A DNA stretch of 64,000 nt from Stomatohabitans albus (GCF_036336025.1 NZ_JAYKKE010000001.1:124001-188000), one strand, 5' to 3'. Positions 8,873 to 18,414 are shown, counted from the first letter of the stretch. Notes: generated by a model not told the origin, from the letters alone. Program-made: numbers and translations.

Positions 8873-11800
8873 TCACGGTGAAAGCACCGCAATCTCGTGG
8901 CCCAGCGTGGGATCAATGACCTGCTCTCCACCGATGAGCAGTACCTGTCGCGGGTTTAATGATTCGATGGCACTCCGAGTGGAATCGGGCAGTTGTGTGG
9001 AATCAGTCAGCAGCATGACGCCCTTTTTTGCTTGCATCAGTGGGGTTGCAAGCAAGGCGTCCGCCGTGGAACCTCCATTGGCGATACCAATGACCCCTGT
9101 CGGTGCAAGTGCGTTGGCAATGGTGACGGCTGTTTCAAAGCGGTTCTGTCCACCCAATCGTGTGTGCGGCCGATTCCCGCTGGTCAGTGCACTCACCGAT
9201 TCGTCACGAACGGCTTGGGAGCCACCAATCACCGTGAGCGGTTGGCCAGGGCGACGTTGTACCTGGTCGCTGATAGCCGCTGGTACTGCACCCTGTTCAG
9301 GAATAAGTAAGGTCAAACCACCCTTACGGGCAGCAAATACCCCGCCAGTGAGTGCATCAGCGGGTTTATCCCCCGTAGCCACAACAATAGGACTGGTCGT
9401 TGGGAATGTTGCCGCAACGAGCGCTGACGTGTCATATCGGGTGGCTCCGCCCAGTCTAGTGATATCCAGATCGGCATTTAACGCCCGAAGCTGGTCAACC
9501 ACGTGACGGCTCAATACTTGTTCTCCACCGACTAAGAATACTCGTTTAGGGGCAAGCGATCGAATACGCTCAAGGACTGGTTGACTTATGGCATCCATTC
9601 CACTCAATACAATAGGTGCGTTATGGGCGGCCGCCAAAGGCCCCGCAACAAGGGTGTCTGCCCACCGGCTGGACTGGGTAATCACAACCGTATCGGCATG
9701 GTCGGGATGGGTTTGTGCAGCCAAGGCAAGGGATGTTGCAACTCGGTCTGGTCCAGCCACACGCGTTACGGTATGCATCGTGGTTGGCGCGGTGGTTGGC
9801 TTAGATACCCACTGCATCCAGTCAAAGAGTTCATCAACCTGACCAAGCATGTGATGGCGCAATATCCGTTGCGCACCAGAGGCCACCACCCGCCCACGTC
9901 CCACATCAGCGGCAATCGTGAGATACATCGGCGTCTTGGTTCGGTAGTTGCTCGGCCACAATCCGCTGGTAATTGCACTACCAGAAGGAATCGTTTGAAC
10001 GGCACGGAACGTATCAGGAAGGGTTTCCCACACTTGGTAAGGCTCTACAAGTTCGACTTGATGGGTCGCGCGACCAGGCATAACCGGATCTCGCTCACTC
10101 TGTTCAGCCGTGATAAGACCAGCAGATCGACGACCAAGGCCTACGGGATTTTGCTTAGCAAATCCCATATCGGTCAACATGAATTGACCACCATCAATGG
10201 CAATAAGTGCGCCACCTTTGGTGACCCAATCACGCACTTGTGCCGCCGCTGGTGCACTAATATGGCGTGTCAGAATGAGGACATCAAGGTTGTTGGGAAC
10301 CTCGGGAGTTTTCAATAAATCCACGTAAACTGGCTCAAATCCCATCAATTCCAACCAATTCATATGGGCTGCATCAGACGTGATCCCCACCCGTAACATG
10401 CGTACTCGTTCAAGATGGTCGGGGAGGTCACCGGCCTGGGTGATATTCATGGTGGCCAGATCTGCACGAATATCGTTCAGGTGCGCCGCTGGGATAATGA
10501 TCGCACCATTCTTGGGGTTGCGATACAACTCCACCCCACGTTTTAGCAGTGTATTCACGACACGAACTTGTTCGAGTGAGCGTGGCACCATCTGCCAAGG
10601 GCCCGTCATATCCGCATCACCCGACACAGGCGGAGCCGTTGCGGTGGTTTGGGGCAGTGACTGGCCTTGGGCGAGTTCATCCACCTCAACACCCCATAAT
10701 TGACCGGGTGACCACGCCGCCAAGTCAGTGGTGCGATCCCCAGGCACCAGGGCACCCGAGCCAAGGGTCACTGACGCAAGCGCTCGATATGGCTGTTTGG
10801 CAGAAACGAATGCCGAGCCTTTGGGTACCGGTTTGCCATTAATAGTGGCATCTTCACTCAAATACGAGACGGTAACCCCCTTTTCAACCAGATTCGTAAT
10901 TAACCGCTCAACATTGACATTGGGATGTTGGGTATCTGGCGCATGAATAACCCAGCCTGCCGGCCACGTTTGACCACTTGATCCTTGGGTGCCGGTGGCC
11001 GCTTGGATACGGTAGTTGATCAGTGAGGACGCTAATTCACTCCGTGTATCCATCGCCGCAAGCGCCATCGCATCCATGGCCCCACGGTGGAAGGCAATAT
11101 TGCCCGCCACCGCAGGGTTCTTCCCATTGACTAGTGGCCGTCCAAAGGGATTAAAGGGGGATTCAACCGTCACCCCAGCACCATTCATCAGTGTGGACCA
11201 CACCGAGGTATATACCGGTGCCCAGTCATCCCAACGCCCATTCGCTTCATCCCGCATGGCTACCCCGACCTGTTTCGCATCAAAGCCCATTGCCCGTACA
11301 TCAGGTCTATTGATGATTTGCTCATCGAGCCGATGCAGCCACCCGGCCATTCGAGATTCAAGTAACGCACGGTCCATCGCAACGGCATGTGGGGTTCCAG
11401 CCGGCTCAACTAAGCCCATCGCATTGCCGCTGGGACTGTAATATCCATGCAAATCAAGGTGCATGACTGGCTGAAAACGCTGTAACAACGCTTGCAGTGC
11501 TTTTGTTTCTGGTTGAGATCGTGTCACCTGGTCACGGTTCAGGTCGATGCCAGCCGCGTTTCGTCGTGTACCTGCCGTGCGTCCATCAGGGTTCACCGAG
11601 GGAACGAGGACAAGCTCATACGCATCGAGAAACGCGTCTACCGTTGGACCGGTGCTTGCCCCTTCAACAATGGGATCAGTGCCCTTTGCGTTGGCGAGGT
11701 AGCGTGCCCAAGCCAATATCGCGTCTGTACCCTCACCCTCTGAGCCATGAATATTCCCGGTTACCATCAAGGTCTGGCGCCATGGGATCACAGCACCGGA

Positions 11801-12259
11801 TTTAAGGTCTGCATCCAAACGCACAGGATCGGTACGTAACCGATCACGCATTGCTTGGGCGCGTTGACGTTCACTCGCATCTGCGTTACTCACGTGAATC
11901 GCAAAAACCTCTCGCCCCGATGCGGTGTTCCATCCTGTGACAAGATGGATTCGGTCACTTGCCTTATCTAATAAACACGCTTGTGTGAGCACTTCATCAA
12001 AGGGCACGATGCCAGTTTCACGAGTCATATCAACTGCAGGTTTCCCTGTGGTCGTTAAGGCACAGCCAGGAATGGGCGTTGGCTGTTGTTTGGCACCACG
12101 ACTAATAGCTGCACTTGGTTCGTCATCAACCCCGTTACGAATGGTCTCTGGGTCGTTGCTTGAATACAAACGTTGAAGATCACTCGGTGTCGCGTTTGCC
12201 GGTAGCGAAAGGCAAGCTGCAATGGATAAAGCACAGATGAAAGCAGGATAGACACGCAT
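8873..12259 (-). CDS. Secreted M14 zinc carboxypeptidase with three CWB2 cell-wall-binding repeats
   Basis: A 1128-residue exported protein. A signal peptide ends at about residue 23 (ANA). The catalytic half is an M14 metallocarboxypeptidase: H171 and E174 in GNIHGSE, a second His ligand in DLHGYY, and a likely catalytic Glu in VTVESPFNPFG. A middle region of about 400 residues includes a GATase-like stretch (NNLDVLILTRH, then KGGALIAIDGGQF). The last 330 residues hold three cell-wall-binding type 2 repeats, beginning RVAGPDRVATS, RLGGATRYDTS and RLGGQNRFETA. Such repeats anchor clostridial and actinobacterial proteins to secondary wall polymers. The enzyme probably digests peptides or stem peptides at the cell surface. 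It is monocistronic by spacing. Confidence 0.9.
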   Translation of the reverse strand: MRVYPAFICALSIAACLSLPANATPSDLQRLYSSNDPETIRNGVDDEPSAAISRGAKQQPTPIPGCALTTTGKPAVDMTRETGIVPFDEVLTQACLLDKASDRIHLVTGWNTASGREVFAIHVSNADASERQRAQAMRDRLRTDPVRLDADLKSGAVIPWRQTLMVTGNIHGSEGEGTDAILAWARYLANAKGTDPIVEGASTGPTVDAFLDAYELVLVPSVNPDGRTAGTRRNAAGIDLNRDQVTRSQPETKALQALLQRFQPVMHLDLHGYYSPSGNAMGLVEPAGTPHAVAMDRALLESRMAGWLHRLDEQIINRPDVRAMGFDAKQVGVAMRDEANGRWDDWAPVYTSVWSTLMNGAGVTVESPFNPFGRPLVNGKNPAVAGNIAFHRGAMDAMALAAMDTRSELASSLINYRIQAATGTQGSSGQTWPAGWVIHAPDTQHPNVNVERLITNLVEKGVTVSYLSEDATINGKPVPKGSAFVSAKQPYRALASVTLGSGALVPGDRTTDLAAWSPGQLWGVEVDELAQGQSLPQTTATAPPVSGDADMTGPWQMVPRSLEQVRVVNTLLKRGVELYRNPKNGAIIIPAAHLNDIRADLATMNITQAGDLPDHLERVRMLRVGITSDAAHMNWLELMGFEPVYVDLLKTPEVPNNLDVLILTRHISAPAAAQVRDWVTKGGALIAIDGGQFMLTDMGFAKQNPVGLGRRSAGLITAEQSERDPVMPGRATHQVELVEPYQVWETLPDTFRAVQTIPSGSAITSGLWPSNYRTKTPMYLTIAADVGRGRVVASGAQRILRHHMLGQVDELFDWMQWVSKPTTAPTTMHTVTRVAGPDRVATSLALAAQTHPDHADTVVITQSSRWADTLVAGPLAAAHNAPIVLSGMDAISQPVLERIRSLAPKRVFLVGGEQVLSRHVVDQLRALNADLDITRLGGATRYDTSALVAATFPTTSPIVVATGDKPADALTGGVFAARKGGLTLLIPEQGAVPAAISDQVQRRPGQPLTVIGGSQAVRDESVSALTSGNRPHTRLGGQNRFETAVTIANALAPTGVIGIANGGSTADALLATPLMQAKKGVMLLTDSTQLPDSTRSAIESLNPRQVLLIGGEQVIDPTLGHEIAVLSP

Positions 12260-12319
12260 ACGTCAAGGACGCTAGCGAATACACAAGCGCTATGCCACCT
12301 ACGTTAATAATTCTATTTT

Positions 12320-13450
12320 TTATTGGGGTGGCGGCCCATAGAGGGGCCCTTGCCCCAGCATGACTCCTGTAGAGGCAAAAAGGAACTCATCAGAATCATC
12401 CTCTATTCCCAGCCCAATGAGCATGTGCTCACCGTACGTCATAACATCAACCATGCGAGCCGCACGGGCACGGTTAGACCCACGAAGTTCTTTTAACACG
12501 GTGGGATGGAATTTCACGATGTCAGGTTCAATATCAACGAACTGTTCAAGGGTTGTTGCCCCAAATCCCACATCATCAAGCGCAACCATGCAGCCGATGG
12601 CACGAACCATGTGGGCAAACTCTTTAAAATGCGCCTCATCTTGGGTAAATGCTTTTGCGCTGATCTCTATACAAAGTTGGAACGTATTGGATGGTCCCTG
12701 TTCTAAGCGGCGGACGACTTCTTCCATCATCCCTGGCGTCATCCATGCACCAGGAATATTGACATGAAGATTGAGTCCACCTGACAAGGATTGTCCCATC
12801 TCCAAGGCAGTGGATAAATCACGCAAATCAGGGGTTGACTTCGTAACGAGTTCAAAGGCAACCACTTCTCGATGCTCAATCCGCACAATAGGGAGGGCTC
12901 GGATAGGCAAGGCTGGCGTCGGTTTTTTAAGGGTAGGTATAGGAATGGTGTCCGTATCATCCCAGGGGTCAGCTAATGGCGCACTCGAGACTGAAACCAC
13001 CATGCCTGGGGTATGGCTTTTGGTAAGGACATCTTTAGCCCGATTAATGACTTCCAGTGCGGTGGCCCGACCAGGGTAAAGGTGACCGACGACTACCGAA
13101 ATAATGGGATCAGTATCTTCTGGTGTGGCTGCACCAGAGACCAGCATTTGGATGCGCATTGCGAGGGCGCGACCTTCTCGGTTCGTTAGCCCTGAGGTAA
13201 CAATCCCGAACTGGTCGCTCTCTAATCGCAGTACACGTCCGTGGGGTGGCACATATTTCATGGCCACACGAATGGCCCGATCCATATAAGCATGGAATCG
13301 CGTGAACCCATCGGCACGAACCATATCCACCCAGTTATCACAAGACACAAGCATTAACGTCGCATCACCGGCATCTTTCACATAGCGATCTGCGACTGCG
13401 GCAAGGTCACCTATTGCGACTTGGGGGATGGGCTCTACAAGATCGGCCAT
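12320..13450 (-). CDS. Degenerate GGDEF-EAL protein, probably a non-catalytic c-di-GMP binder
   Basis: A 376-residue cytoplasmic protein with a GGDEF-like half (about 1-160) and an EAL-like half (about 190-376). The GGDEF site is replaced by ESDQF, so cyclase activity is unlikely. In the EAL half the motif reads FEL; N (LHVNIPG), E (CIEIS), DD (LDDVGFG), K (IVKFH) and Q (GQGPLYG) are kept, but the AEGVE glutamate is replaced (GLGIED) and the TE glutamate is lost. This mix suggests binding without efficient hydrolysis. It lies 17 bases downstream of aspS and may be read through from it. No other c-di-GMP gene is in the window. Confidence 0.82.
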   Translation of the reverse strand: MADLVEPIPQVAIGDLAAVADRYVKDAGDATLMLVSCDNWVDMVRADGFTRFHAYMDRAIRVAMKYVPPHGRVLRLESDQFGIVTSGLTNREGRALAMRIQMLVSGAATPEDTDPIISVVVGHLYPGRATALEVINRAKDVLTKSHTPGMVVSVSSAPLADPWDDTDTIPIPTLKKPTPALPIRALPIVRIEHREVVAFELVTKSTPDLRDLSTALEMGQSLSGGLNLHVNIPGAWMTPGMMEEVVRRLEQGPSNTFQLCIEISAKAFTQDEAHFKEFAHMVRAIGCMVALDDVGFGATTLEQFVDIEPDIVKFHPTVLKELRGSNRARAARMVDVMTYGEHMLIGLGIEDDSDEFLFASTGVMLGQGPLYGPPPQ

Positions 13451-13467
13451 TGCCGGTACGGTACTCC

Positions 13468-15246
13468 CTATTTTGTCTGAGGTAGTGTACGTAACCCCAA
13501 ATCGGTCAATTGTGCATGGTCAACGGGGCTTGGTGCACTACTCATCGGATCGTCACCAGACTTCGTTTTGGGGAAGGCTATGACATCTCGAATTGAGCTT
13601 GCCCCAACCATCAGCATCACGAGACGATCCAGTCCCAAGCCAATTCCACCGTGTGGTGGTGTGCCATAGCTCAACCCACGCAAGAAGAAATCAAAGCGTT
13701 CTTGGGCAACTTCGGGACTAATACCCAAGGTAGTGAAAACAGCTTCTTGTTGTTGGGCATCATGGATACGAAGCGAACCTGAGCCGAGTTCAACACCGTT
13801 TAGGACCAAGTCATAACAAATGCCAAGGGCTTCGCCAGGATGCTCGGCAAACGTGGCGCCAGGTTCAACGGGACGGGTGAATGGGTGGTGGAGAGCTTCC
13901 CATCGGTTGTCGTCGGCATTCCATTCGAAGAGTGGCCAGTCGGTAATCCATAAGAATGCCCACTGGTCATCGGGAATAAGTCCCAATTCAGCACCCATGG
14001 CGTTTCGCACCGCACCCATGAGGGCTTGCGTTACAGTCGTTTCTCCAGCACCAAAGAAGATCGCATCCCCTGGCTTCGCTGCACAGGCTTCAACGATGGC
14101 CACAATCTCATCGGGACTCATAAACTTTGACAGCGGGGACCGTAGCGAGCCGTTCGTCTCAACAACTCCCCAAGCTAAGCCTTTTGCCCCTCGGGCTTTG
14201 GCGAAGTCAACCCAACCGTCAAATTGTTTACGGGTCATCGTTCCGCCATCTGGTGCACAGATTGCGATCACTGATCCACCAGCATCAATTGCCCCCCTAA
14301 AGACCCCGACCTCGGTACCCGCTAGGCGTTCGGTAAGATCGACCAACTCCATCCCAAACCGTACATCGGGTTTATCGGTACCAAAGCGGCGCATTGACTC
14401 GGCGTAGGTCATCCGTGGGAAGGGGGTGGAGAGTTCCTGACCGAGTACCTCTCGCCAAAGGGCCGCCATAATCTCTTCATTCAGCGCATACATATCCTCA
14501 TCACTGATAAATGAGGCTTCAATATCGAGCTGAGAGAACTCTGGCTGGCGGTCGGCACGCAAATCCTCGTCGCGGAAACAACGTGCAATCTGGTAGTACC
14601 GTTCCAAACCAGCAACCATCAACAGCTGTTTAAAAAGCTGAGGGCTTTGAGGGAGGGCGTAGAACTCGCCGGGCTGAAGTCGGCTAGGTACCAGAAAGTC
14701 ACGGGCACCTTCGGGTGTGGATCGAGCCAGCATAGGGGTTTCAATATCCAAGAACCCATTTGCTTCAAGTACCTGACGCATCACAGAGGTGACCTTGGCA
14801 CGCGTTTGAATACGCTTAGCCAACTCAGGACGACGAAGGTCAACATAGCGGTGCTTAAGCCGGATCGTTTCATCTGTGTCAATGCCATCTTCAACCAAGA
14901 ATGGTGGCGTTTGTGCTGCACTGAGAATCTCAAGGTGTTGGGCCTCAACTTCAATATCCCCAGTGTCCAGTTGGTCGTTGCGCATCCCTACAGGACGCAT
15001 ACGCACGGTACCCGTCACCTTAATGACATATTCGCTACGCACATCATGGGCTGCGGCTACCGCATCATTGCCTTCCGGGTTCGCAACGACTTGGCATGTG
15101 CCACTCCGATCACGAAGATCAAGGAATACAACACCACCATGGTCACGTCGCTTAGCTACCCACCCCGCAAGTGTGACGGTTTCATCCGTATGTGTCGCGC
15201 GTAATGTGCCTGCACCGTGGGTGCGCATCGTGCCATAAGGGGTCAT
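13468..15246 (-). CDS. aspS: Aspartyl-tRNA synthetase
   Basis: Class II synthetase charging tRNA-Asp. It has an N-terminal OB-fold anticodon-binding domain (GWVAKRRDHGG), a class II catalytic core with FRDEDLRADRQPEF as motif 2, the bacterial GAD insertion, and motif 3 GLGLDRLVML. I place the start at 15246 (592 aa), not at the first in-frame ATG (15291), because GGAGG lies six bases before this ATG and residue 1 then begins just before the normal family N-terminus. Whether it discriminates tRNA-Asp from tRNA-Asn cannot be told here. Confidence 0.96.
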   Translation of the reverse strand: MTPYGTMRTHGAGTLRATHTDETVTLAGWVAKRRDHGGVVFLDLRDRSGTCQVVANPEGNDAVAAAHDVRSEYVIKVTGTVRMRPVGMRNDQLDTGDIEVEAQHLEILSAAQTPPFLVEDGIDTDETIRLKHRYVDLRRPELAKRIQTRAKVTSVMRQVLEANGFLDIETPMLARSTPEGARDFLVPSRLQPGEFYALPQSPQLFKQLLMVAGLERYYQIARCFRDEDLRADRQPEFSQLDIEASFISDEDMYALNEEIMAALWREVLGQELSTPFPRMTYAESMRRFGTDKPDVRFGMELVDLTERLAGTEVGVFRGAIDAGGSVIAICAPDGGTMTRKQFDGWVDFAKARGAKGLAWGVVETNGSLRSPLSKFMSPDEIVAIVEACAAKPGDAIFFGAGETTVTQALMGAVRNAMGAELGLIPDDQWAFLWITDWPLFEWNADDNRWEALHHPFTRPVEPGATFAEHPGEALGICYDLVLNGVELGSGSLRIHDAQQQEAVFTTLGISPEVAQERFDFFLRGLSYGTPPHGGIGLGLDRLVMLMVGASSIRDVIAFPKTKSGDDPMSSAPSPVDHAQLTDLGLRTLPQTK

Positions 15247-15385
15247 TGGTCCTCCATACCAGTTGTTATTCTCGGCTCGTTCCGTGAACAATCTCTCCCT
15301 AGCCTAGGGGGTAGATGCTGAACATGACAGGTGTTCTTGAGATAGCCCGACAAAACGCAATGAAGAGCTACTGCGATTCACATAG

Positions 15386-15419
15386 CAAGAACGGGAGACC
15401 ACAGGGTCTCCCGTTCTTG
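15386..15419. terminator. Strong hairpin, likely terminator
   Basis: A perfect 15-bp stem (15386-15400 with 15405-15419) with a four-base loop. It lies 33 bases past the stop of the minus-strand membrane gene ending at 15452 and about 140 bases upstream of aspS, so it most likely ends the transcript that comes from hisS. No long T-run follows. Confidence 0.72.
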
Positions 15420-15451
15420 ACTGTAGTAAGCACTACAAGAATCAGTCGGTA

Positions 15452-16153
15452 TTACTGACCAAATCCATGACTGTCCGACTGGCCAAATCCATGACTGTCC
15501 GACTGGCCAAATCCATTCCCGCCGGCTGGTGGCTGCTGTGGCGGAACAGGCGGTTGTGATGGTGCAGCGGGCGGCTGGTATCCACCAACATTCCCTGGTG
15601 CTTGCGCCGTGTACCCACCGTACGTATTGACGCCAACACCCATCAATGCCGGATCAATCCAGGGTGACTCCATGAGTACGCGTTGATCGGCACCATAGAG
15701 CGGACCCTGATATTGCGCGTTGCCACTAAATGCCAGGTAGAAATTGGTGAATGGGGTCAGGAGAACGTGGGCAATTCCAAACCCAGGAGATTGTCCAAAA
15801 ACAATGGCTTGTTCATAGGTCATCAGGATGCCTACAATCATTGCTACTGGTGCGGTGAGGAAGTTAACAAATGGAACTGCACTCAAGAGGGCCAAGAGAA
15901 TAATGCCACCGAATACATAGACCGGACTACGCCCAATCATCTTGGTCCAGATATAGATATTGTAAATCGGGATGATTGCCGCCCATGCGGGGAACCCGGC
16001 CTTCTTGAAGATGACGAACAGCGGGATGACAAAAATAATCGAAATGATTAACGCCACCAGAACAACAACAAGGGCAGCTGCGCCGACTGCTGCGGTCTCT
16101 TGCTCCGTAAGTTGAGAACTCGTTTGGGCAAGCAATGGGAAAAGATTGTGCAT
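15452..16153 (-). CDS. DUF5684-type membrane protein, copy 2
   Basis: A 233-residue protein with about four membrane helices (residues about 22-48, 55-70, 78-108 and 110-125), then a segment with GQSPGFGIAH and TPFTNFYLAFSG, and a Pro/Gln/Gly-rich cytoplasmic or surface tail. The family core is IFKKAGFPAWAAIIPIYN, typical of DUF5684/DUF805-like proteins of unknown function. It is a clear paralogue of the next gene upstream (16369-17067), with the same first eight residues (MHNLFPLL) and the same tail style. The C-terminus is extended by a 24-bp in-frame tandem repeat encoding GFGQSDSH. Role unknown. Confidence 0.82.
   Translation of the reverse strand: MHNLFPLLAQTSSQLTEQETAAVGAAALVVVLVALIISIIFVIPLFVIFKKAGFPAWAAIIPIYNIYIWTKMIGRSPVYVFGGIILLALLSAVPFVNFLTAPVAMIVGILMTYEQAIVFGQSPGFGIAHVLLTPFTNFYLAFSGNAQYQGPLYGADQRVLMESPWIDPALMGVGVNTYGGYTAQAPGNVGGYQPPAAPSQPPVPPQQPPAGGNGFGQSDSHGFGQSDSHGFGQ
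15459..15516. repeat. 24-bp tandem repeat, about 2.4 copies, coding
   Basis: Identical 24-bp units at 15459-15482 and 15483-15506, then a 10-base partial unit. They encode the GFGQSDSH repeat at the C-terminus of the DUF5684-type protein. The paralogue ends instead in a single GFGQFDDHGFSQ, so the expansion is recent and specific to this copy. Confidence 0.9.
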
Positions 16154-16180
16154 ATATGTCCTTTTAGTAGGTGACTTTGG

Positions 16181-16266
16181 TTAGTTCCATTTACGAGACA
16201 TGGACCTTAACACAGATACGTCATGTTGGCAGGTGTATGGTTCACCAAGTTCCAGTTTTTTGGATG
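16181..16266 (-). pseudogene. Decayed copy of the hisS 3' end
   Basis: Read on the minus strand, this stretch encodes KKLELGEPYTC, then QHDVSVLRSMSRKWN and a stop. The true HisS C-terminus reads VKHLATGEQHTC, then PQDVAVLGSIVRTSD and a stop. DNA identity is high across the block corresponding to 17109-17160. An in-frame stop (TAA, 16267-16269) lies just upstream and no start fits. It sits directly before the second DUF5684 gene, exactly as real hisS sits before the first, so it marks a tandem duplication of [hisS 3' end + DUF5684 gene] whose hisS part has decayed. Confidence 0.78.
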
Positions 16267-16368
16267 GTTAGGCCAGTCGTCTTCTCAATCGTCCGACGAT
16301 GTTTTCCTACGCATTACACATTTATAGGCATTACCTGGTTCGCCAAGGCAACTACTGCGGTGGAGCAG

Positions 16369-17067
16369 CTACTGACTGAACCCGTGATCATCAAATTGAC
16401 CGAACCCATTCCCATCTGTGGGTGGCTGCTGCAGTGGAATAGGCGGCTGTGACGGTGGAACAGGCGGCTGTGACGGTGCAACGGGCGGCTGGTATCCACC
16501 AACATTCCCCGGCGCCTGTGCCGTATATCCGCCATAAGTATCAACACCAAGGGGAGCGAGTGTCGGGTCAATCCATGGTGGCTCCAACAGCACACGGTTC
16601 CGTGCACCAGCAAGTGGCCCTTGGTACTGCACATCGCCGCTAAATGCTAAATACAGATTGGTAAACGGCGTAAAGACCGCATGAGCGATACCAAAACCGG
16701 GTGACTGCCCAAAGACCAACGCAACCTCATAGGTCAATACAAAGGACAGGATCGTAAAGAGTGGTGCAAGGAGGATATTCAAGATTGGAACCGCGCTCAG
16801 CACCCCAACGAGGATAAATCCTCCAAACGTCGCAGCCGTACCACGCCCAAGCATTTTGAGCCAGATATACATGTTGTATATGGGAACAAGTGCAGCCCAT
16901 GCCGGTAGTCCAGCCTTCTTGAATAGAAAGGCGAGCGGGAGGATGAAGAATATCCCGATAATCACAAAGGCCGCACTGAACACGATGATCACACCGAGTG
17001 CTGCCGCGGCGCCATCATCTTGTATCTGTGTACTTGTTTGGGCAAGTAGTGGAAAAAGGTTGTGCAT
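16369..17067 (-). CDS. DUF5684-type membrane protein, copy 1
   Basis: A 232-residue paralogue of the gene at 15452-16153. It has a short N-terminus (MHNLFPLLAQTS), a hydrophobic helix at about 24-50, the family core LFKKAGLPAWAALVPIYN, further helices to about residue 125, and a Pro/Gln-rich tail containing PPVPPSQPP repeats. It lies 27 bases downstream of hisS on the same strand and is probably read from the hisS promoter. Function is unknown. Since copy 2 is preceded by a hisS remnant, this copy is likely the original location. Confidence 0.82.
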   Translation of the reverse strand: MHNLFPLLAQTSTQIQDDGAAAALGVIIVFSAAFVIIGIFFILPLAFLFKKAGLPAWAALVPIYNMYIWLKMLGRGTAATFGGFILVGVLSAVPILNILLAPLFTILSFVLTYEVALVFGQSPGFGIAHAVFTPFTNLYLAFSGDVQYQGPLAGARNRVLLEPPWIDPTLAPLGVDTYGGYTAQAPGNVGGYQPPVAPSQPPVPPSQPPIPLQQPPTDGNGFGQFDDHGFSQ

Positions 17068-17094
17068 ACCTGTCCTTGAGGTCGGTGTCCATCG

Positions 17095-18414
17095 TCAATC
17101 AGACGTGCGGACAATTGACCCTAACACAGCTACGTCTTGAGGACAGGTGTGCTGTTCACCAGTAGCGAGATGCTTAACCGTAACCTCGTCGTTCATCATT
17201 TCATCATCACCGATAATGATGGCAAATTGCGCACCGGCACGATCAGCCGACTTAAACAGTGCGCGAGGTTTTCGCGTGGATTCACCCATTTCAGCGCGTA
17301 TCCCAGCTCGACGGAGTGCGGTGATCAGGTGAAAGACACGCGGCCCGTGATGAGGTGCCATTGGGATACCAAACACGTCAACTCGAGGTGTACGTGCTAA
17401 ACCAGGGTTGGGGTCACCAGGGGAAACTCCATAGATGGACAGATAGGTCCGATCTACTCCCAAGGCTAGGCCAATACCTTGGAACGGTTCATTCCAACCA
17501 AGATCCTCAGCCAACCCGTCAAAGCGTCCCCCTCCCCCAACGGCGCTCTGGGCACCAAGGTTCGTGGCCTGATATTCAAAGGTTGTTCGGGTGTAATAGT
17601 CCAATCCGCGCACGAGGTGATCATCATGAATGACCGGGATACCCTCAGCATCCAAGAGGGCAACAACCTGACGGTGATGTTCGGTTGCCGCCTCACTGAT
17701 GTGATCCTTGATGACGGGTGCGTTGGCCATGATCTCAGCCATGCCCTCCGCCTTTGAATCAAACGCACGTAAGGGGTTCAGATGACGACGCTCAAGAACA
17801 TCCTTTGGCAATTTACCTTGCGTTTCGAATTGGTCGAGATAAGCATTTAATGCTGCGTGATAGGCCGGACGGTCGGCACGGTCACCGAGCGTATTCAGGC
17901 GAACCTCAAGATTTGATTCATCAAAGGTCTTCCCAGCCGTTGCCGCAGCATTGCGAAGCGCATCCCATCCCAAAATGATCATTTCAGCATCAATCGCAGG
18001 GTCGGTGGTACCCAAAGCCTCAACATCCATCTGGGTGAAGGATCGTTGACGGCCACTTTGTGGCCGTTCATACCGAAATACCTCACCAACCCATGAGACC
18101 TTCCATGGCAACACACCACCGCGTGGAATACCAGCGCTCAGGGCCGCACGCATGATGCCTGCCGTTCCCTCCGGACGCAAGGTGAGCGATCGTCCACCCT
18201 TATCTTCAAACGTGTACATCTCTTTATTGACAATGTCTGTACTTGCCCCGACCCCACGGGCAAATACCTCGGTATGTTCAAAAACCGGTGTACGGATTCG
18301 TTCATACCCATAGGTCAACGCCGTAGTCAACATGGCCGATTCGATGGCATTAAAACCACTACTAACCGGTGGGAGTAAATCGGGGGCACCTTTAACACTG
18401 TCGATAATGCTCAT
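17095..18414 (-). CDS. hisS: Histidyl-tRNA synthetase
   Basis: Class II synthetase charging tRNA-His. At 439 residues it is of normal length. Motif 2 is seen as FRYERPQSGRQRSFTQ. The histidine-binding motifs RGLDYYTRTTFE and GGGGRFDGL are present, and motif 3 is GIGLALGVDR. The C-terminal anticodon-binding domain ends with DVAVLGSIV. The neighbourhood hisS, aspS, rel and MBL hydrolase on one strand matches the usual actinobacterial order. The 3' end has been partly copied downstream (see the pseudogene at 16181). Confidence 0.96.
   Translation of the reverse strand: MSIIDSVKGAPDLLPPVSSGFNAIESAMLTTALTYGYERIRTPVFEHTEVFARGVGASTDIVNKEMYTFEDKGGRSLTLRPEGTAGIMRAALSAGIPRGGVLPWKVSWVGEVFRYERPQSGRQRSFTQMDVEALGTTDPAIDAEMIILGWDALRNAAATAGKTFDESNLEVRLNTLGDRADRPAYHAALNAYLDQFETQGKLPKDVLERRHLNPLRAFDSKAEGMAEIMANAPVIKDHISEAATEHHRQVVALLDAEGIPVIHDDHLVRGLDYYTRTTFEYQATNLGAQSAVGGGGRFDGLAEDLGWNEPFQGIGLALGVDRTYLSIYGVSPGDPNPGLARTPRVDVFGIPMAPHHGPRVFHLITALRRAGIRAEMGESTRKPRALFKSADRAGAQFAIIIGDDEMMNDEVTVKHLATGEQHTCPQDVAVLGSIVRTSD

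Noticed and set aside
15459-15516. Possible CRISPR repeats
   Set aside because: Units are directly adjacent with no spacers and encode an in-frame peptide repeat.
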